Source: a virus. From it: a stretch of DNA of 45,408 bases. The stretch covers positions 1-45,408 of IMG/VR virus record IMGVR_UViG_3300047320_000353. One strand, 5' to 3'. Shown here in pieces: positions 32,125 through 40,075 of the stretch; positions within the stretch are counted from its first letter, which is position 1; each line of letters opens with the position of its first letter. Under the pieces are notes generated by a model that was not told the origin of the DNA, ran no database searches, and saw nothing but the letters and a program-made list of their open reading frames with translations. The position numbers and the translations under genes are program-made.

Positions 32125-32601
32125 TTAAAGAGATGTAGCGTTCTCCAGATGGTTGAGTGTCAGCTCCAAGATGGCCTTTTCGGTAACCTGTTGCAGATTG
32201 CCTTCAACATCCATGGGTAGGTAAGGACGCCCCGGTATGTCACCCCACAAGTGTGGAAAGTCCGCCTGCTCCCCTCCGAATTGCATCATGGCCGCATAGG
32301 GCTTGTTGCTGCCGACCAGTGCCGAGCTGTGGGTGCTGTGGGTGGTGATGGACGCGGCCAGGCCGGCGGCGCTGACTTGCAGAATCTGGCCCGGCCAGTG
32401 GCCGTGTTTGGCGCGACGCTCGGTGGTGGTGTCGGACAGTTCGGGCCATTCGGGGCGGCCTTCGTTTTCGAAATTTTCTTCGGTTTGGTGGGCCAGTTCG
32501 GCTGCGATGCTTTGCATGAGGGGTGTGAGGTCGCCGATGGCCCTCTCTACTTGGTGCAAGGTGTGCTGCAGGTGTTGGTCTTTGAGTTCCAGGATGAACA
32601 T
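32125..32601 (-). CDS. G: Virion morphogenesis protein (Mu gpG family)
   Basis: 158 residues from ATG at 32601 (MFILELKDQHLQHTLHQVERAIGDLTPLM). The 'ELAHQTEENFENEGRPEWPELSDTTTERRAKHGHWPGQILQVSAAGLAASI' and 'SNKPYAAMMQFGGEQADFPHLWGDIPGRPYLPMD' blocks are typical. gpG acts in tail completion and head-tail joining. The frame open upstream to 32733 is REP-derived sequence. Last gene of the first late block; cargo region 3 begins after its stop. Confidence 0.9.
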   Translation of the reverse strand: MFILELKDQHLQHTLHQVERAIGDLTPLMQSIAAELAHQTEENFENEGRPEWPELSDTTTERRAKHGHWPGQILQVSAAGLAASITTHSTHSSALVGSNKPYAAMMQFGGEQADFPHLWGDIPGRPYLPMDVEGNLQQVTEKAILELTLNHLENATSL

Positions 32602-32660
32602 GGGGGCGCCTCTGTTCTGATGTGGTGGGGTGTCAGTCAGCATTGGGTGGGCGGGTTTGG

Positions 32661-32703
32661 GGCTGCTGCGCAGCCCAGCGAGAGCAAGCTCCCTCGCCAC
32701 GGG
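32661..32703. repeat. REP-like element between gpF and gpG genes
   Basis: GGCTGCTGCGCAGCCCAGCG then AGAGCAAGCTCCCTCGCCAC is close to the common Pseudomonas REP sequence. It occupies most of the 174-base gap between two structural genes that are normally adjacent. It probably inserted while the prophage was resident. Confidence 0.65.
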
Positions 32704-32775
32704 TTTGTGTGTTCTTGGAGATGTCTGGGTCAAAAGATCAGAGGCTTTGCCAGTGCCTACTGGGATTTGTGGTGG

Positions 32776-33582
32776 TCAGTTGGTTGGGTGGCGCCGCCCG
32801 GGGGCGTGGTTGAAGCCTGGGTCGGTGCGGAAGGTGATGGCGCGGCCCTGTGTGTTTGTCAGGCGGATGCTGGTGATGGTCGCGGTTTTGATTTCGCCGG
32901 TACGTTTGTCGGTGCTGGTTTGGACCGTTTCTGTGAATAGTCTGCCTTCGCTTGTTTGAACCGTGAGCCCGCGGCGTTTTACGGCAGCTTCGCTCAGGGC
33001 GATGACGCGGCAGCGGCAGTTGAAGCCGTTGGGCGGGAAGACGGTTTGCCAGAGGGGGTCGTCGTGGCGAAAGACCTGGCCGTGCATGGCGCGGTGGCTG
33101 GACCGGGTTTTGCCATCGAGGACAGCGATGTACATCCAGTACGGGTGGGTGTCGGTGGTCTGTTCCATGCTGGCCTTGCGGCCGGCCATGTAAGCGCTTT
33201 GCAGGTTGGTCTGGTAGATGGTCCTGAGCCGGCGTGGGCTGCCGAGTTGGACGCGTTCGGCGGTGCCTTGGCTGTCGACGATGACGTGTTGGCCCCACCA
33301 GCCTTGGGCTTGCAGGGTCGGTTGCAGGTTGGCGGTGAATTGTTTGAGGGTTTGGCCTTGTTGCAGGGCCACTTCCAGTGCGCCACGGATGTCGGACAGC
33401 AGGTCCAGGCGCATGGCTTTGGCGACGGTGAAGGCTTGGTCGTGGGCGTGGTCGAGCAGGTCTTGCCAGCGCCAAGTGATTGCGTAGCCCTTTTGCTGCA
33501 AGTAGGCCATTGCCTTGGCCGGTTCCAGGCCGAAGATGGCTTGAAGGTCTTTGGGGGCGAGGCGTTTCGCGGGGGTGGCCAT
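32776..33582 (-). CDS. F: Head morphogenesis protein (Mu gpF family)
   Basis: 268 residues. 'RRLRTIYQTNLQSAYMAGRKASME' and 'THPYWMYIAVLDGKTRSSHRAMHGQVFRHDDPLWQTVFPPNGFNCRCRVIALSE' are the signature of the phage Mu F/SPP1 gp7 family, minor head proteins bound to the portal. Its start is one base from the portal stop. Confidence 0.93.
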   Translation of the reverse strand: MATPAKRLAPKDLQAIFGLEPAKAMAYLQQKGYAITWRWQDLLDHAHDQAFTVAKAMRLDLLSDIRGALEVALQQGQTLKQFTANLQPTLQAQGWWGQHVIVDSQGTAERVQLGSPRRLRTIYQTNLQSAYMAGRKASMEQTTDTHPYWMYIAVLDGKTRSSHRAMHGQVFRHDDPLWQTVFPPNGFNCRCRVIALSEAAVKRRGLTVQTSEGRLFTETVQTSTDKRTGEIKTATITSIRLTNTQGRAITFRTDPGFNHAPGRRHPTN

Positions 33583-33583
33583 G

Positions 33584-34969
33584 TCAGTCTTCCTGGTCGG
33601 CGTGGGTGCTCAGGCGGCCCCAGGTGTCAGCCATGAACAGGCTGTTGGTGAGGCTTTCTATCAGTGGTTTCAGGGCATCGGGTGGCAGGTTGTTGATGGC
33701 TTGGTCGAGGGCGATTTGGTCCAGCGCCTGCTGCATTGTCGGTTCGGCGAATTCAGCCGATTGAGTGGTGGTTGGTGCTTGTTGCAGGTCGCCATCTTGC
33801 AGGTGGTAGGTGCGCTGCCAGTAGGCGTTGGTGAACTTCACACCAGACTCGGTCAAGGCTTTGTCACGCTGGGCCAGGCTGGCATCGATTTCTTCCTGTT
33901 GCCATAAGGCATAGCGCGGCGCGACGACGTGGGGGCCGAAGTTGAGGTCGACGACGTGGCGAACGCAGGCGTTCAGCGCGGTGGCGACGATGGCGGCGTC
34001 GCCGTCGCGGATGTCTTTGGTGACTTCGGCACCGGCGGTGGCGCTGGCGTGGTTGCTGTCTTTTTCGGTGGTCTGGTTTTGCCCGAGCATGGCGACGTTG
34101 ATTTCGCTGCGGCAGTACTCCAGCAGTTGGCGGTAGACCTCGGCGCTGCCGGCTTTGCCGGCGGCTTCGATGATTTGCACGCTGGCGTCGTCGGGGATGG
34201 CGGCGACGGCGTCCTGCACCATGGCTTCCAGGCTGTTGAGCAGCAGGTCGGTCTCGCCGTCGGTGGCGCCGCGTGGGTGTTTGCCGATGACCCAGGGGCT
34301 GCCGTACTTTTCGGTGAACTGCACCCAGAACTTCAGGCCGCCCTTCATGAAGGTGGCCGGCCAGAAGCACATGCTCAGGTCAGGGAAGCCGTAGGGGTTG
34401 GCGTAGGTGGCGTCTTGGCGGGCGACGATGAAGCGTTGCGGGTTGCACAACTCGCCGTCGGGGCCTGCGTCTTTGGCGCGAAAGCGCAGTGCGTTGTCTT
34501 TGTCGTAGAAGAACCACTCCGCCGGTTTGCCGAGCAGGTCTTGCGGCACCAGGTGGCTGCCCAGCGGTTGCCACATCAGTTCGATGGGTTGGTAGCCGAA
34601 CAGCGGTGCGTCGAGTAGTTCACGGATGATGCGATCAAGGTCGAGGTCGGCGAACCAGTCGCTGATGAAGCGCTCGACCTTGGGGGGCGCGTCACCCGGT
34701 TTGAGGCCACGTTCCAACGACAAGACCGAGGCCTTGCGGCGGCGGATGTTGCCGCCGACCAGGGCGCAGTTGCGCAGGTCGCGGTAGATGGTGATGTCTT
34801 GGCCTTGGGCTTTGAGGATGGGGTCTGGGTTAGGCAAGTGAGCGCCGCTGAAGTCGCTGGCTTGGGTGCGGCCACGGGTGGCGATGTGTTGGCTGAGGGT
34901 GCGGCTGCGTTTGGCCTCGGTGAAGCTTATGAATTGTGTGGGGCTGACCCACAGGCCATTGGCGTTCAT
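33584..34969 (-). CDS. Portal protein (DUF935, Mu gp29-like)
   Basis: 461 residues. 'RDLRNCALVGGNIRRRKASVLSLERGL', 'LFGYQPIELMWQPLG', 'WVQFTEKYGSPWVIGKHPRGATDGE' and 'NVAMLGQNQTTEKDSNHASATAGAEV' belong to DUF935 portals. It forms the dodecameric DNA gate at the capsid vertex. It overlaps the terminase gene by four bases. Confidence 0.94.
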   Translation of the reverse strand: MNANGLWVSPTQFISFTEAKRSRTLSQHIATRGRTQASDFSGAHLPNPDPILKAQGQDITIYRDLRNCALVGGNIRRRKASVLSLERGLKPGDAPPKVERFISDWFADLDLDRIIRELLDAPLFGYQPIELMWQPLGSHLVPQDLLGKPAEWFFYDKDNALRFRAKDAGPDGELCNPQRFIVARQDATYANPYGFPDLSMCFWPATFMKGGLKFWVQFTEKYGSPWVIGKHPRGATDGETDLLLNSLEAMVQDAVAAIPDDASVQIIEAAGKAGSAEVYRQLLEYCRSEINVAMLGQNQTTEKDSNHASATAGAEVTKDIRDGDAAIVATALNACVRHVVDLNFGPHVVAPRYALWQQEEIDASLAQRDKALTESGVKFTNAYWQRTYHLQDGDLQQAPTTTQSAEFAEPTMQQALDQIALDQAINNLPPDALKPLIESLTNSLFMADTWGRLSTHADQED

Positions 34970-36570
34970 GCGTACCCCTGAGTGATGCGTTGACCCTGAC
35001 GTGGGCGACGTGATTTGACGTTGACCGGGCCACTGGCGACCTCCAGCGTTGCGAAGTTGGCCAAGGCACCGGCGCCGGCGAAGTCGCCGTGGCGGTAGAG
35101 GTCGGGGTCTTTGAGGTCTTGTTGGCGGGCCTTGACGATCATGGGGATGCCGTCGACGGTTTCGATGGCGCGGATGTCTTGGTGCAGGGTGTCGTCTTTG
35201 GGCAGTGTGAGGGTGGCGTCTTCGAACAGTTGGACGAATTTGGGCATCCAGGCGCCGTACCAGGCGCGGCTGATTTTGACCTGCTGAATGCGGTTGTGGC
35301 CGAATTCGTCGGCGGTTTCTTCGGCGAGTGTTTCGCCATTGCCGGTAGCGTCGAGTGCGGCGCCGACAAAGCGCGGCAAGCTGCGCAAGGTGTGGAACAG
35401 GATGTGTTTTTGTTGGCGGGTGGGCACGTTGTGCATCTCGATCACGAACGGCACATCGCGGTGCCGCGCCTGGTCGACGGACATGGGGCAGATGATGGAG
35501 AAGTCGCGATGCCGGGCGTAGTCCATGCCCAGGAAGTGCCGCAGATCGCGATTGAGTGGTCGCAGTAGCGGCGCCAGGTGGCGCTCGATCCAGTCGGCGA
35601 TGTAGGCCTCGCGCCGGTAGATCGGTTGTTGGGTGAAGCTGTCATCGAGTACCAAGCGCAGGACGGTGCGGCCCGCTCGCATAGCGTCGTCGATCCAGAC
35701 GCCGGGGATGCAGACGCCGTTGCCGTCGCGGGGGATGGCGTCGAGTTCCTCGCGCATTTGCGCCTTGCGTGGACCGTAGGCGCTGCGGATTTGGCAGTAC
35801 CAGGCGTGTTTGTCTTTGGCGGTGGCGACTTTGCCAGCCATGTAGCACACGCGTTCGAACAAGCCGTTGGCGACGGCGTCGTCGAAGGTGGCGCGAAAGA
35901 CTTGGGCGCTGTCGCCGTAGCGCTTGTCGCGGATGTCGCTAACCATTTGGTTGAAAGCGTTGGCCTTGCCGTTGTGGGTGCTGATGATGACGATGCGCCC
36001 ACCCCAGATGAGCAACGCGGTGGCGGCGTCGAGTACGGCGGCGACGTTACGGTGAAAGGCGGCTTCGTCGATGATGACTTTGCCTTGCAGGCCGCGCACG
36101 CCGGCCGGGTTGCTGGAGAGCGCGACGATTTTGAAGCCCGAGGCGTAGCGGATGCGGTAGGCGTTGATCTGCCGGGTGTTGCCGGCGTCGTCCTGGTCCT
36201 GGAACAGGAACTCTTCGATCTGGCTGACGCCCGAGGCTTGGGCCTGGGCGATGACGCGGCTGAATTTGGCGCAGTAGCCGATGAATTCCAGGCCCTTTTC
36301 TTTGGTGTCGCCGATGTAGAAACCGTCCATGCCGCCGGCGCTTTTTTGCGAGGCGGCGGTGATGACGCTGTCCAGGGCTTCGGCGAAGGTGATGCCGGTG
36401 CGGCGGCCTTTTTCGCAGAGTTTGATGTGGGCGTCGATGGCCAGCCATTGGGCCTGGTGGGCCATGAGCAGGCCTTCGCTCAGTGGGTTGTAGTCTTCGG
36501 GGATCTGCCGAACGCTGGGCGGTAGTTCGTCCCATTCGATGACGCGCAGTGTGCTGGTTGAAGGTTTCAT
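34966..36570 (-). CDS. Terminase large subunit (Mu gp28-like)
   Basis: 534 residues. The ATPase domain has an unusual Walker A-like 'CEKGRRTGIT', Walker B 'GKVIIDEAAF', and 'IVIISTHNG' as the coupling motif. The nuclease half contains 'FLGMDYARHRDFSII', where the D of GMDYA is the expected metal ligand. The protein packages DNA by headful from the integrated copy. It overlaps the small-subunit gene by four bases. Confidence 0.94.
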   Translation of the reverse strand: MKPSTSTLRVIEWDELPPSVRQIPEDYNPLSEGLLMAHQAQWLAIDAHIKLCEKGRRTGITFAEALDSVITAASQKSAGGMDGFYIGDTKEKGLEFIGYCAKFSRVIAQAQASGVSQIEEFLFQDQDDAGNTRQINAYRIRYASGFKIVALSSNPAGVRGLQGKVIIDEAAFHRNVAAVLDAATALLIWGGRIVIISTHNGKANAFNQMVSDIRDKRYGDSAQVFRATFDDAVANGLFERVCYMAGKVATAKDKHAWYCQIRSAYGPRKAQMREELDAIPRDGNGVCIPGVWIDDAMRAGRTVLRLVLDDSFTQQPIYRREAYIADWIERHLAPLLRPLNRDLRHFLGMDYARHRDFSIICPMSVDQARHRDVPFVIEMHNVPTRQQKHILFHTLRSLPRFVGAALDATGNGETLAEETADEFGHNRIQQVKISRAWYGAWMPKFVQLFEDATLTLPKDDTLHQDIRAIETVDGIPMIVKARQQDLKDPDLYRHGDFAGAGALANFATLEVASGPVNVKSRRPRQGQRITQGYA

Positions 36571-37118
36571 GGTTTGACGCCGAGGAAGGTCTGACGCCAG
36601 AACAGGGCTTGGTCTTCGGTCATGCCTTGGGCTTTGACGGCGTGGTCGAGTTGGGCGGCTTGTTCTTGTAGCTGGCGTTCGCGGGTGGCCTTTTCGATGG
36701 CCTGGCGTTCTTTGACGCTGAGGGTGCGGGCTTCCATGGTGGCTTTGGCGGCGCGGGCCAGGGCCGAGACCTCGGCGATGGTGACGTCGTCTTTTTCGTG
36801 GGCGCCCATGGCGGCCTGGTAGGTCAAGGTCGAGATGGCTTCGACGAGCAGTACGCCGGTTTTGTCGGACGCGTCTTCACCGAAGGCGCCGACGAAGGCT
36901 TCGGCCATTTCGCGCTGTTGACGGGCTTTGTCGGTGAGTTCGTCGAAGCCGACTTTGAAGCGGCCCAGGGCACTGCGGCTGGGGGCTTTTTCGTTGGGGA
37001 AGCGCGCTTGCAGGTCGGCGAGCATGTCGTTGAGGGTCATGCGGTCTTCGCGCAGCAGTGTGTGGATGTAGGCTTTGACCGCGGGTGGCAGGCGGTTGAT
37101 GGAGGATTTGCCGGCCAT
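36567..37118 (-). CDS. DUF3486 protein (Mu gp27-like, probable small terminase)
   Basis: 183 residues. 'SSINRLPPAVKAYIHTLLREDRMTLNDMLADLQARFPNEKAPSRSALGRFKVGFDEL' is the DUF3486 HTH-like N-terminus. A long charged helix follows (ARTLSVKERQAIEKATRERQLQEQAAQLDHA). In Mu-like phages this protein lies directly before the large terminase and is taken to be its DNA-recognition partner. Confidence 0.9.
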   Translation of the reverse strand: MAGKSSINRLPPAVKAYIHTLLREDRMTLNDMLADLQARFPNEKAPSRSALGRFKVGFDELTDKARQQREMAEAFVGAFGEDASDKTGVLLVEAISTLTYQAAMGAHEKDDVTIAEVSALARAAKATMEARTLSVKERQAIEKATRERQLQEQAAQLDHAVKAQGMTEDQALFWRQTFLGVKP

Positions 37119-37120
37119 GC

Positions 37121-37414
37121 TTATGCCCCCGGCCGTTGGATGCCGGGCACGCGGGCACGGCCGGCGGCGATGTCTTGGCCGCGTTCGGTGAGGGTGGCCA
37201 CCAGTACGGGGCCGACGTCGGTAAGGGTCAAGGCGCCTTGTTCGGTGAGCCAGTGCAGTTCGGTTTTGACCTGGTCGCGGCTGGCGGTGTGGCCGAAGTT
37301 GTCGAGGGCGGTGTTGAGCACGGAGCTGTTGGCGCGGTAGCCGGGCATTTCGACCAGCAGCCGCAGGATGACCAGGCGCATGTCGTGGCGCAGGTAGTCG
37401 GCGTATGGGCTCAT
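37121..37414 (-). CDS. Mu gp26-like winged-helix protein
   Basis: 97 residues from ATG at 37414 (MSPYADYLRHDMRLVILRLL). 'NTALDNFGHTASRDQVKTELHWLTEQGALTLTDVGPVLVATLTERGQDIAAGRARVPGI' is the pattern of the VpaChn25_0724/gp26 family, a small winged-helix protein always found beside gp25 and gp27 homologues. Exact role unknown. Confidence 0.88.
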   Translation of the reverse strand: MSPYADYLRHDMRLVILRLLVEMPGYRANSSVLNTALDNFGHTASRDQVKTELHWLTEQGALTLTDVGPVLVATLTERGQDIAAGRARVPGIQRPGA

Positions 37415-37716
37415 GTTTTTTCTCGCAGCAGGTAGTCGTTGATGCGGTCGAGCGACCGGGACAGTGGCCCGAGGGCGTCTTTGACGCCGGACAGTTCGGC
37501 GCGAATGGCTTTCATGTCGCCCAACAGGTCGGTGACGGCGGTTGGGTCTGGCAGGTGCCGCACGTGTTCTTCGAGGGCGACGATGCGGGTGCGCAGTTCG
37601 AGCAGTTCCTGGGTGCTGGCGGCCTGGCGTTTGGTGAGCCAGGTGTAGACGCCGAGTACGGTGAGGATGAGCCACTCGACAGTCTGGAAGCCGAGGTTGA
37701 GGTCGTTGAGGTTCAT
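37411..37716 (-). CDS. DUF2730 protein (Mu gp25-like), one membrane span
   Basis: 101 residues from ATG at 37716 (MNLNDLNLGFQTVEWLILTVLGVYTWL). One membrane span near the N-terminus, then a coiled coil (STQELLELRTRIVALEEHVRHL). DUF2730 proteins sit between lysis and terminase genes and are candidates for a spanin or accessory lysis role. No separate holin gene is recognised nearby. It overlaps the gp26-like start by four bases. Confidence 0.88.
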   Translation of the reverse strand: MNLNDLNLGFQTVEWLILTVLGVYTWLTKRQAASTQELLELRTRIVALEEHVRHLPDPTAVTDLLGDMKAIRAELSGVKDALGPLSRSLDRINDYLLREKT

Positions 37717-37729
37717 GGGTTGCCCCGCG

Positions 37730-38218
37730 TCACTTGGGGTGGCCGTGTACAAGGCCGGGTTCGATGCCGGCCAGTGTCAGGCCTTCGGCAATGAGGGCGT
37801 CGCCGTACCAATGGCCGCCGGGCATCGGGCCGGGACCGTTTTCGTGGCGGATGATGGCGGTGACCAGCGTGCGCATGGTGCCGAAGTGGTAGACGTCGAG
37901 TGGGGCATGGTCCGGGTGTAGGCCCAGGGCCTTGGCAACGCTGGTGACGTACGCGAGGGTGTCGTTTTCGCTCGGCGGTGCCCAGCGCTCGATGATGTCG
38001 CGCACGGTGTCGATGCGGCTGCCATCGGCGGCCTGGCGTTTGTCCTGGTAGGTGATGAGGACGCGGGCGATGGCGCGGATGCCCCAGCGTGGGTTGAGGT
38101 ATTGGACGAATTGGCTGTCGGTCTGGGTATGGGCCATGCCTTGCCAGCGGATGCCTTTGGCGTGACGGATGTTGCCAGGGTTGAAGTTGCGGATGCCGCG
38201 GGGGGGGTCGGGTCGCAT
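37730..38218 (-). CDS. Endolysin-like peptidoglycan hydrolase
   Basis: 162 residues. 'RGIRNFNPGNIRHAKGIRWQGMAHTQTDSQFVQYLNPRWGIRAIARVLITYQDK' is the conserved N-terminal block of a family annotated as structural protein or lytic transglycosylase in Mu-like phages. In BcepMu-type genomes the gene in this position is the endolysin. No signal peptide is visible. First gene of the first late block, 58 bases downstream of dyad copy 4. Confidence 0.8.
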   Translation of the reverse strand: MRPDPPRGIRNFNPGNIRHAKGIRWQGMAHTQTDSQFVQYLNPRWGIRAIARVLITYQDKRQAADGSRIDTVRDIIERWAPPSENDTLAYVTSVAKALGLHPDHAPLDVYHFGTMRTLVTAIIRHENGPGPMPGGHWYGDALIAEGLTLAGIEPGLVHGHPK

Positions 38219-38276
38219 GGGGGGCGCCTCCAGTTGTGCTCATGCCGCTAGGGTGGGCGGTTTGAGGGCTGGAGGG

Positions 38277-38297
38277 CTTTTAATGGGGTTTAAGGAG
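38277..38297 (-). promoter_or_regulatory. Candidate late promoter site, copy 4 (upstream of endolysin)
   Basis: Plus-strand CTTTTAATGGGGTTTAAGG, the fourth copy of the dyad. The stop codon of the SLATT-like gene (38290) lies inside it, so lysogenic and late transcription units touch here. Confidence 0.6.
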
Positions 38298-38847
38298 TGG
38301 GCTCAGGTTCGGGTTTCTTGTACTTAATGCTACTGACGCCGACGTCCCACACCTGGGACAACAAAGCTTGGATGTAGCCGATTTCGAGGAAGTGATGTTC
38401 CGGGTATCCTCTGGCGCGGACCATGTCGTTGTGGCAGATACTGTTGAGTACATGCATAACGGGAGGCTCCTCTGCCTCGATGCTAAGCCTGGCCGCCTGT
38501 ACTTCCAGTAGTAGCTGTTCAGTCGGACTGGCAAGCATGCGTTTTTCTAACTCGATGTACTTGCGCATGAAGTCCGTGTGATCACGACCACGTTGTGCGC
38601 TACCGATAACAAGGTTCACGGATGAGAGAACAGTTACAAAGGCAGACGCTAGCAGCGCGACTTCCTTCTTGTTTTCTTGGAGGATGCCGTAAATCGTTGC
38701 TGACCCGAATATCAATGACAACATGTTGGATGCTTTATCCAAACGGTCGTAAAACGCACGGCGGCGTTGATGATATCGAATCGAACGACACACGCTGAAC
38801 AGTGTGTCGTGCCAACGATCCTCTAGATCAGGCGTTGTCGCTCCCAT
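38290..38847 (-). CDS. SLATT-like two-TM protein
   Basis: 185 residues. Two membrane spans (about 42-59 and 64-83) follow a short basic region (SIRYHQRRRAFYDRLDKAS). The rest is helical ('HTDFMRKYIELEKRMLA', 'EAEEPPVMHVLNSICHNDMVRARG'). This layout and the 'YH..RR.FY' word are those of SLATT domains, which serve as membrane effectors in nucleotide-signalling defence systems. No cyclase or SLOG gene is seen nearby. GAGGGGAC lies five bases before the ATG. By position downstream of the repressor it may be expressed in the lysogen and act in superinfection exclusion. Confidence 0.8.
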   Translation of the reverse strand: MGATTPDLEDRWHDTLFSVCRSIRYHQRRRAFYDRLDKASNMLSLIFGSATIYGILQENKKEVALLASAFVTVLSSVNLVIGSAQRGRDHTDFMRKYIELEKRMLASPTEQLLLEVQAARLSIEAEEPPVMHVLNSICHNDMVRARGYPEHHFLEIGYIQALLSQVWDVGVSSIKYKKPEPEPTP

Positions 38848-38889
38848 CTTTGTCCCCTCTGCCTGGTCGTGGTGGTGGAGAAAAAGTAT

Positions 38890-39009
38890 CTACCACTTCT
38901 TGGCGCTTCCGTTCGGGGCTGTAGTCTTCCAAGCCATCGCGACGGCCGCCACGGCCCCGATCGCTGTTGTTATTGAGGTCGTCCCTACTGCCACGGTCGC
39001 GGTGGTCAT
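38890..39009 (-). CDS. Possible 39-residue hydrophobic peptide (alternative: 110-aa frame)
   Basis: MTTATVAVGTTSITTAIGAVAAVAM then AWKTTAPNGSAKKW. It has the best ribosome binding site of the region (AAGGG six bases before the ATG at 39009) and one short hydrophobic segment. A competing frame, 38828-39160, gives a 110-residue protein rich in R, D and G (RDRDDHRDRGSRDDLNNN) with no good start. Only one of the two is likely to be real. I favour the short one on its start signals. Confidence 0.35.
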   Translation of the reverse strand: MTTATVAVGTTSITTAIGAVAAVAMAWKTTAPNGSAKKW

Positions 39010-39186
39010 CTCTATCCCTTCTCAATGTGCTGATTCCTTGCGTCGAAATTTGAGTAATGTTCGTTATAGTGGCTACTGGCCAAGTAACCACTCTAATGTG
39101 ATTTCTGTGTCGTTGGAAAGTTTTCCATCGCCGACGTGTCGCCCATTGAACGGCGACCATTTGTAGACGCCCGGCGACGGCAGGTT

Positions 39187-39507
39187 TTAGGTGCCCGACA
39201 TCAAGTCTCTGACGAAGAAGCTCAGCAATGCCACGCCTAGGCAGACGACAACGATTGTGATGAGTTGGGTGTGGCTGGACGGATTACAAGTGCGTTTTTT
39301 TGCCGATGCAGCGGCAGGACGATGGTGTCGCCAGTTGTGGTGGCAACCCTTGCACAGGTGGGTGTGGTGGCCGAGGTTGATTTGGCCCCGGTTGCCTTTG
39401 ATTTTTACGGTGAGCGGGTGTCCCTGACCATCCCTGGGGAGATTCGAAATTTCCTCAGAAAGCCTGGCTGTTAGATTTTTGACCAGAACCTCTTCGTCGC
39501 TTCGCAT
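39187..39507 (-). CDS. Tail-anchored small membrane protein
   Basis: 106 residues. A charged N-terminal region is followed by a Cys/His cluster (HHTHLCKGCHHNWRHH) that could bind metal. One membrane span at the very C-terminus (LITIVVVCLGVALLSFFV) would anchor it with the bulk in the cytosol. It begins 17 bases after the repressor stop, so it is probably made in the lysogen. Candidate superinfection-exclusion or immunity-associated protein; no family recognised. Confidence 0.75.
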   Translation of the reverse strand: MRSDEEVLVKNLTARLSEEISNLPRDGQGHPLTVKIKGNRGQINLGHHTHLCKGCHHNWRHHRPAAASAKKRTCNPSSHTQLITIVVVCLGVALLSFFVRDLMSGT

Positions 39508-39524
39508 AGAACTCCTTTGCTATT

Positions 39525-39989
39525 TCAGCGATTGACTACCAACTTCAATATTCGCTCGACCTGGGGTGCATCAAATCCTTGATGGTCACCCAGGGCGTTG
39601 TAGACCTCTGCGGCCACTTCGACCAGTTTTTTGGAGGGCCAGCGTCGGCCGGCTTGTTTGGCGGCGGCTTCGAGCATGTCGATGATGCGGCCCAGTTTGT
39701 CGCTGTCGATGGGCGCCCATGCGGTGGCCGGCGTTGGCATGGTATTGCCGGCTGCGCGTGTTTGCCCGGTGAGGATGTAGTGCACGTCGGCACCGGCGGC
39801 GGAGATGGCGGCCAGGTAGTTGGCGTCGGGCACGCGTTCATCGGCCTCGTAGAGCATTTGGGTTTTTTTGGTCATGCCGGCCAGGGCGGCGAAGTCGGTC
39901 TGGTTGAGGCCCAGCCGTGCTCGCTCGGCACGCAATCGCTCACAAAAAGAAACCATTCGGTTATCTAAAAGCCTTTCAATGGGAACCAT
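39525..39989 (-). CDS. XRE-family prophage repressor
   Basis: 154 residues. The HTH is 'FCERLRAERARLGLNQTDFAALAGMTKKTQMLYEADERVPDANYLAAISAAGADVHYILTG', the form common in Mu-like and lambdoid repressors of Pseudomonas. The C-terminal helical part (SDKLGRIIDMLEAAAKQAGRRW) probably mediates oligomerisation; there is no LexA-type protease domain. ATG at 39989 and ATG at 39956 are both possible. Each lies inside one of two matching operators (AACCATACGGTT and AACCATTCGGTT), so the repressor very likely controls its own gene. It diverges from the early operon. Confidence 0.9.
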   Translation of the reverse strand: MVPIERLLDNRMVSFCERLRAERARLGLNQTDFAALAGMTKKTQMLYEADERVPDANYLAAISAAGADVHYILTGQTRAAGNTMPTPATAWAPIDSDKLGRIIDMLEAAAKQAGRRWPSKKLVEVAAEVYNALGDHQGFDAPQVERILKLVVNR

Positions 39990-39997
39990 ACGGTTCC
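39951..39997. promoter_or_regulatory. Two repressor operators
   Basis: AACCATTCGGTT (39951-39962) and AACCATACGGTT (39984-39995) are 12-bp inverted repeats with 33 bases between starts, about three helical turns. The second extends to GGAACCATACGGTTCC. They cover both candidate start codons of the repressor and lie in the divergent region before the early operon. Confidence 0.75.
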
Positions 39998-40075
39998 ATC
40001 ATGATTCACACCGTCCGACCACGAACGGCAACTTAATCGGCACCCCTGTGGGCGCCAGCAGCCCCCGGAGTTTCC

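Noticed and set aside
38828-39160. 110-residue frame rich in R, D and G upstream of the SLATT-like gene
   Set aside because: Low-complexity composition, no good start signal, and it competes with a short frame that has a strong ribosome binding site. It may still be real.
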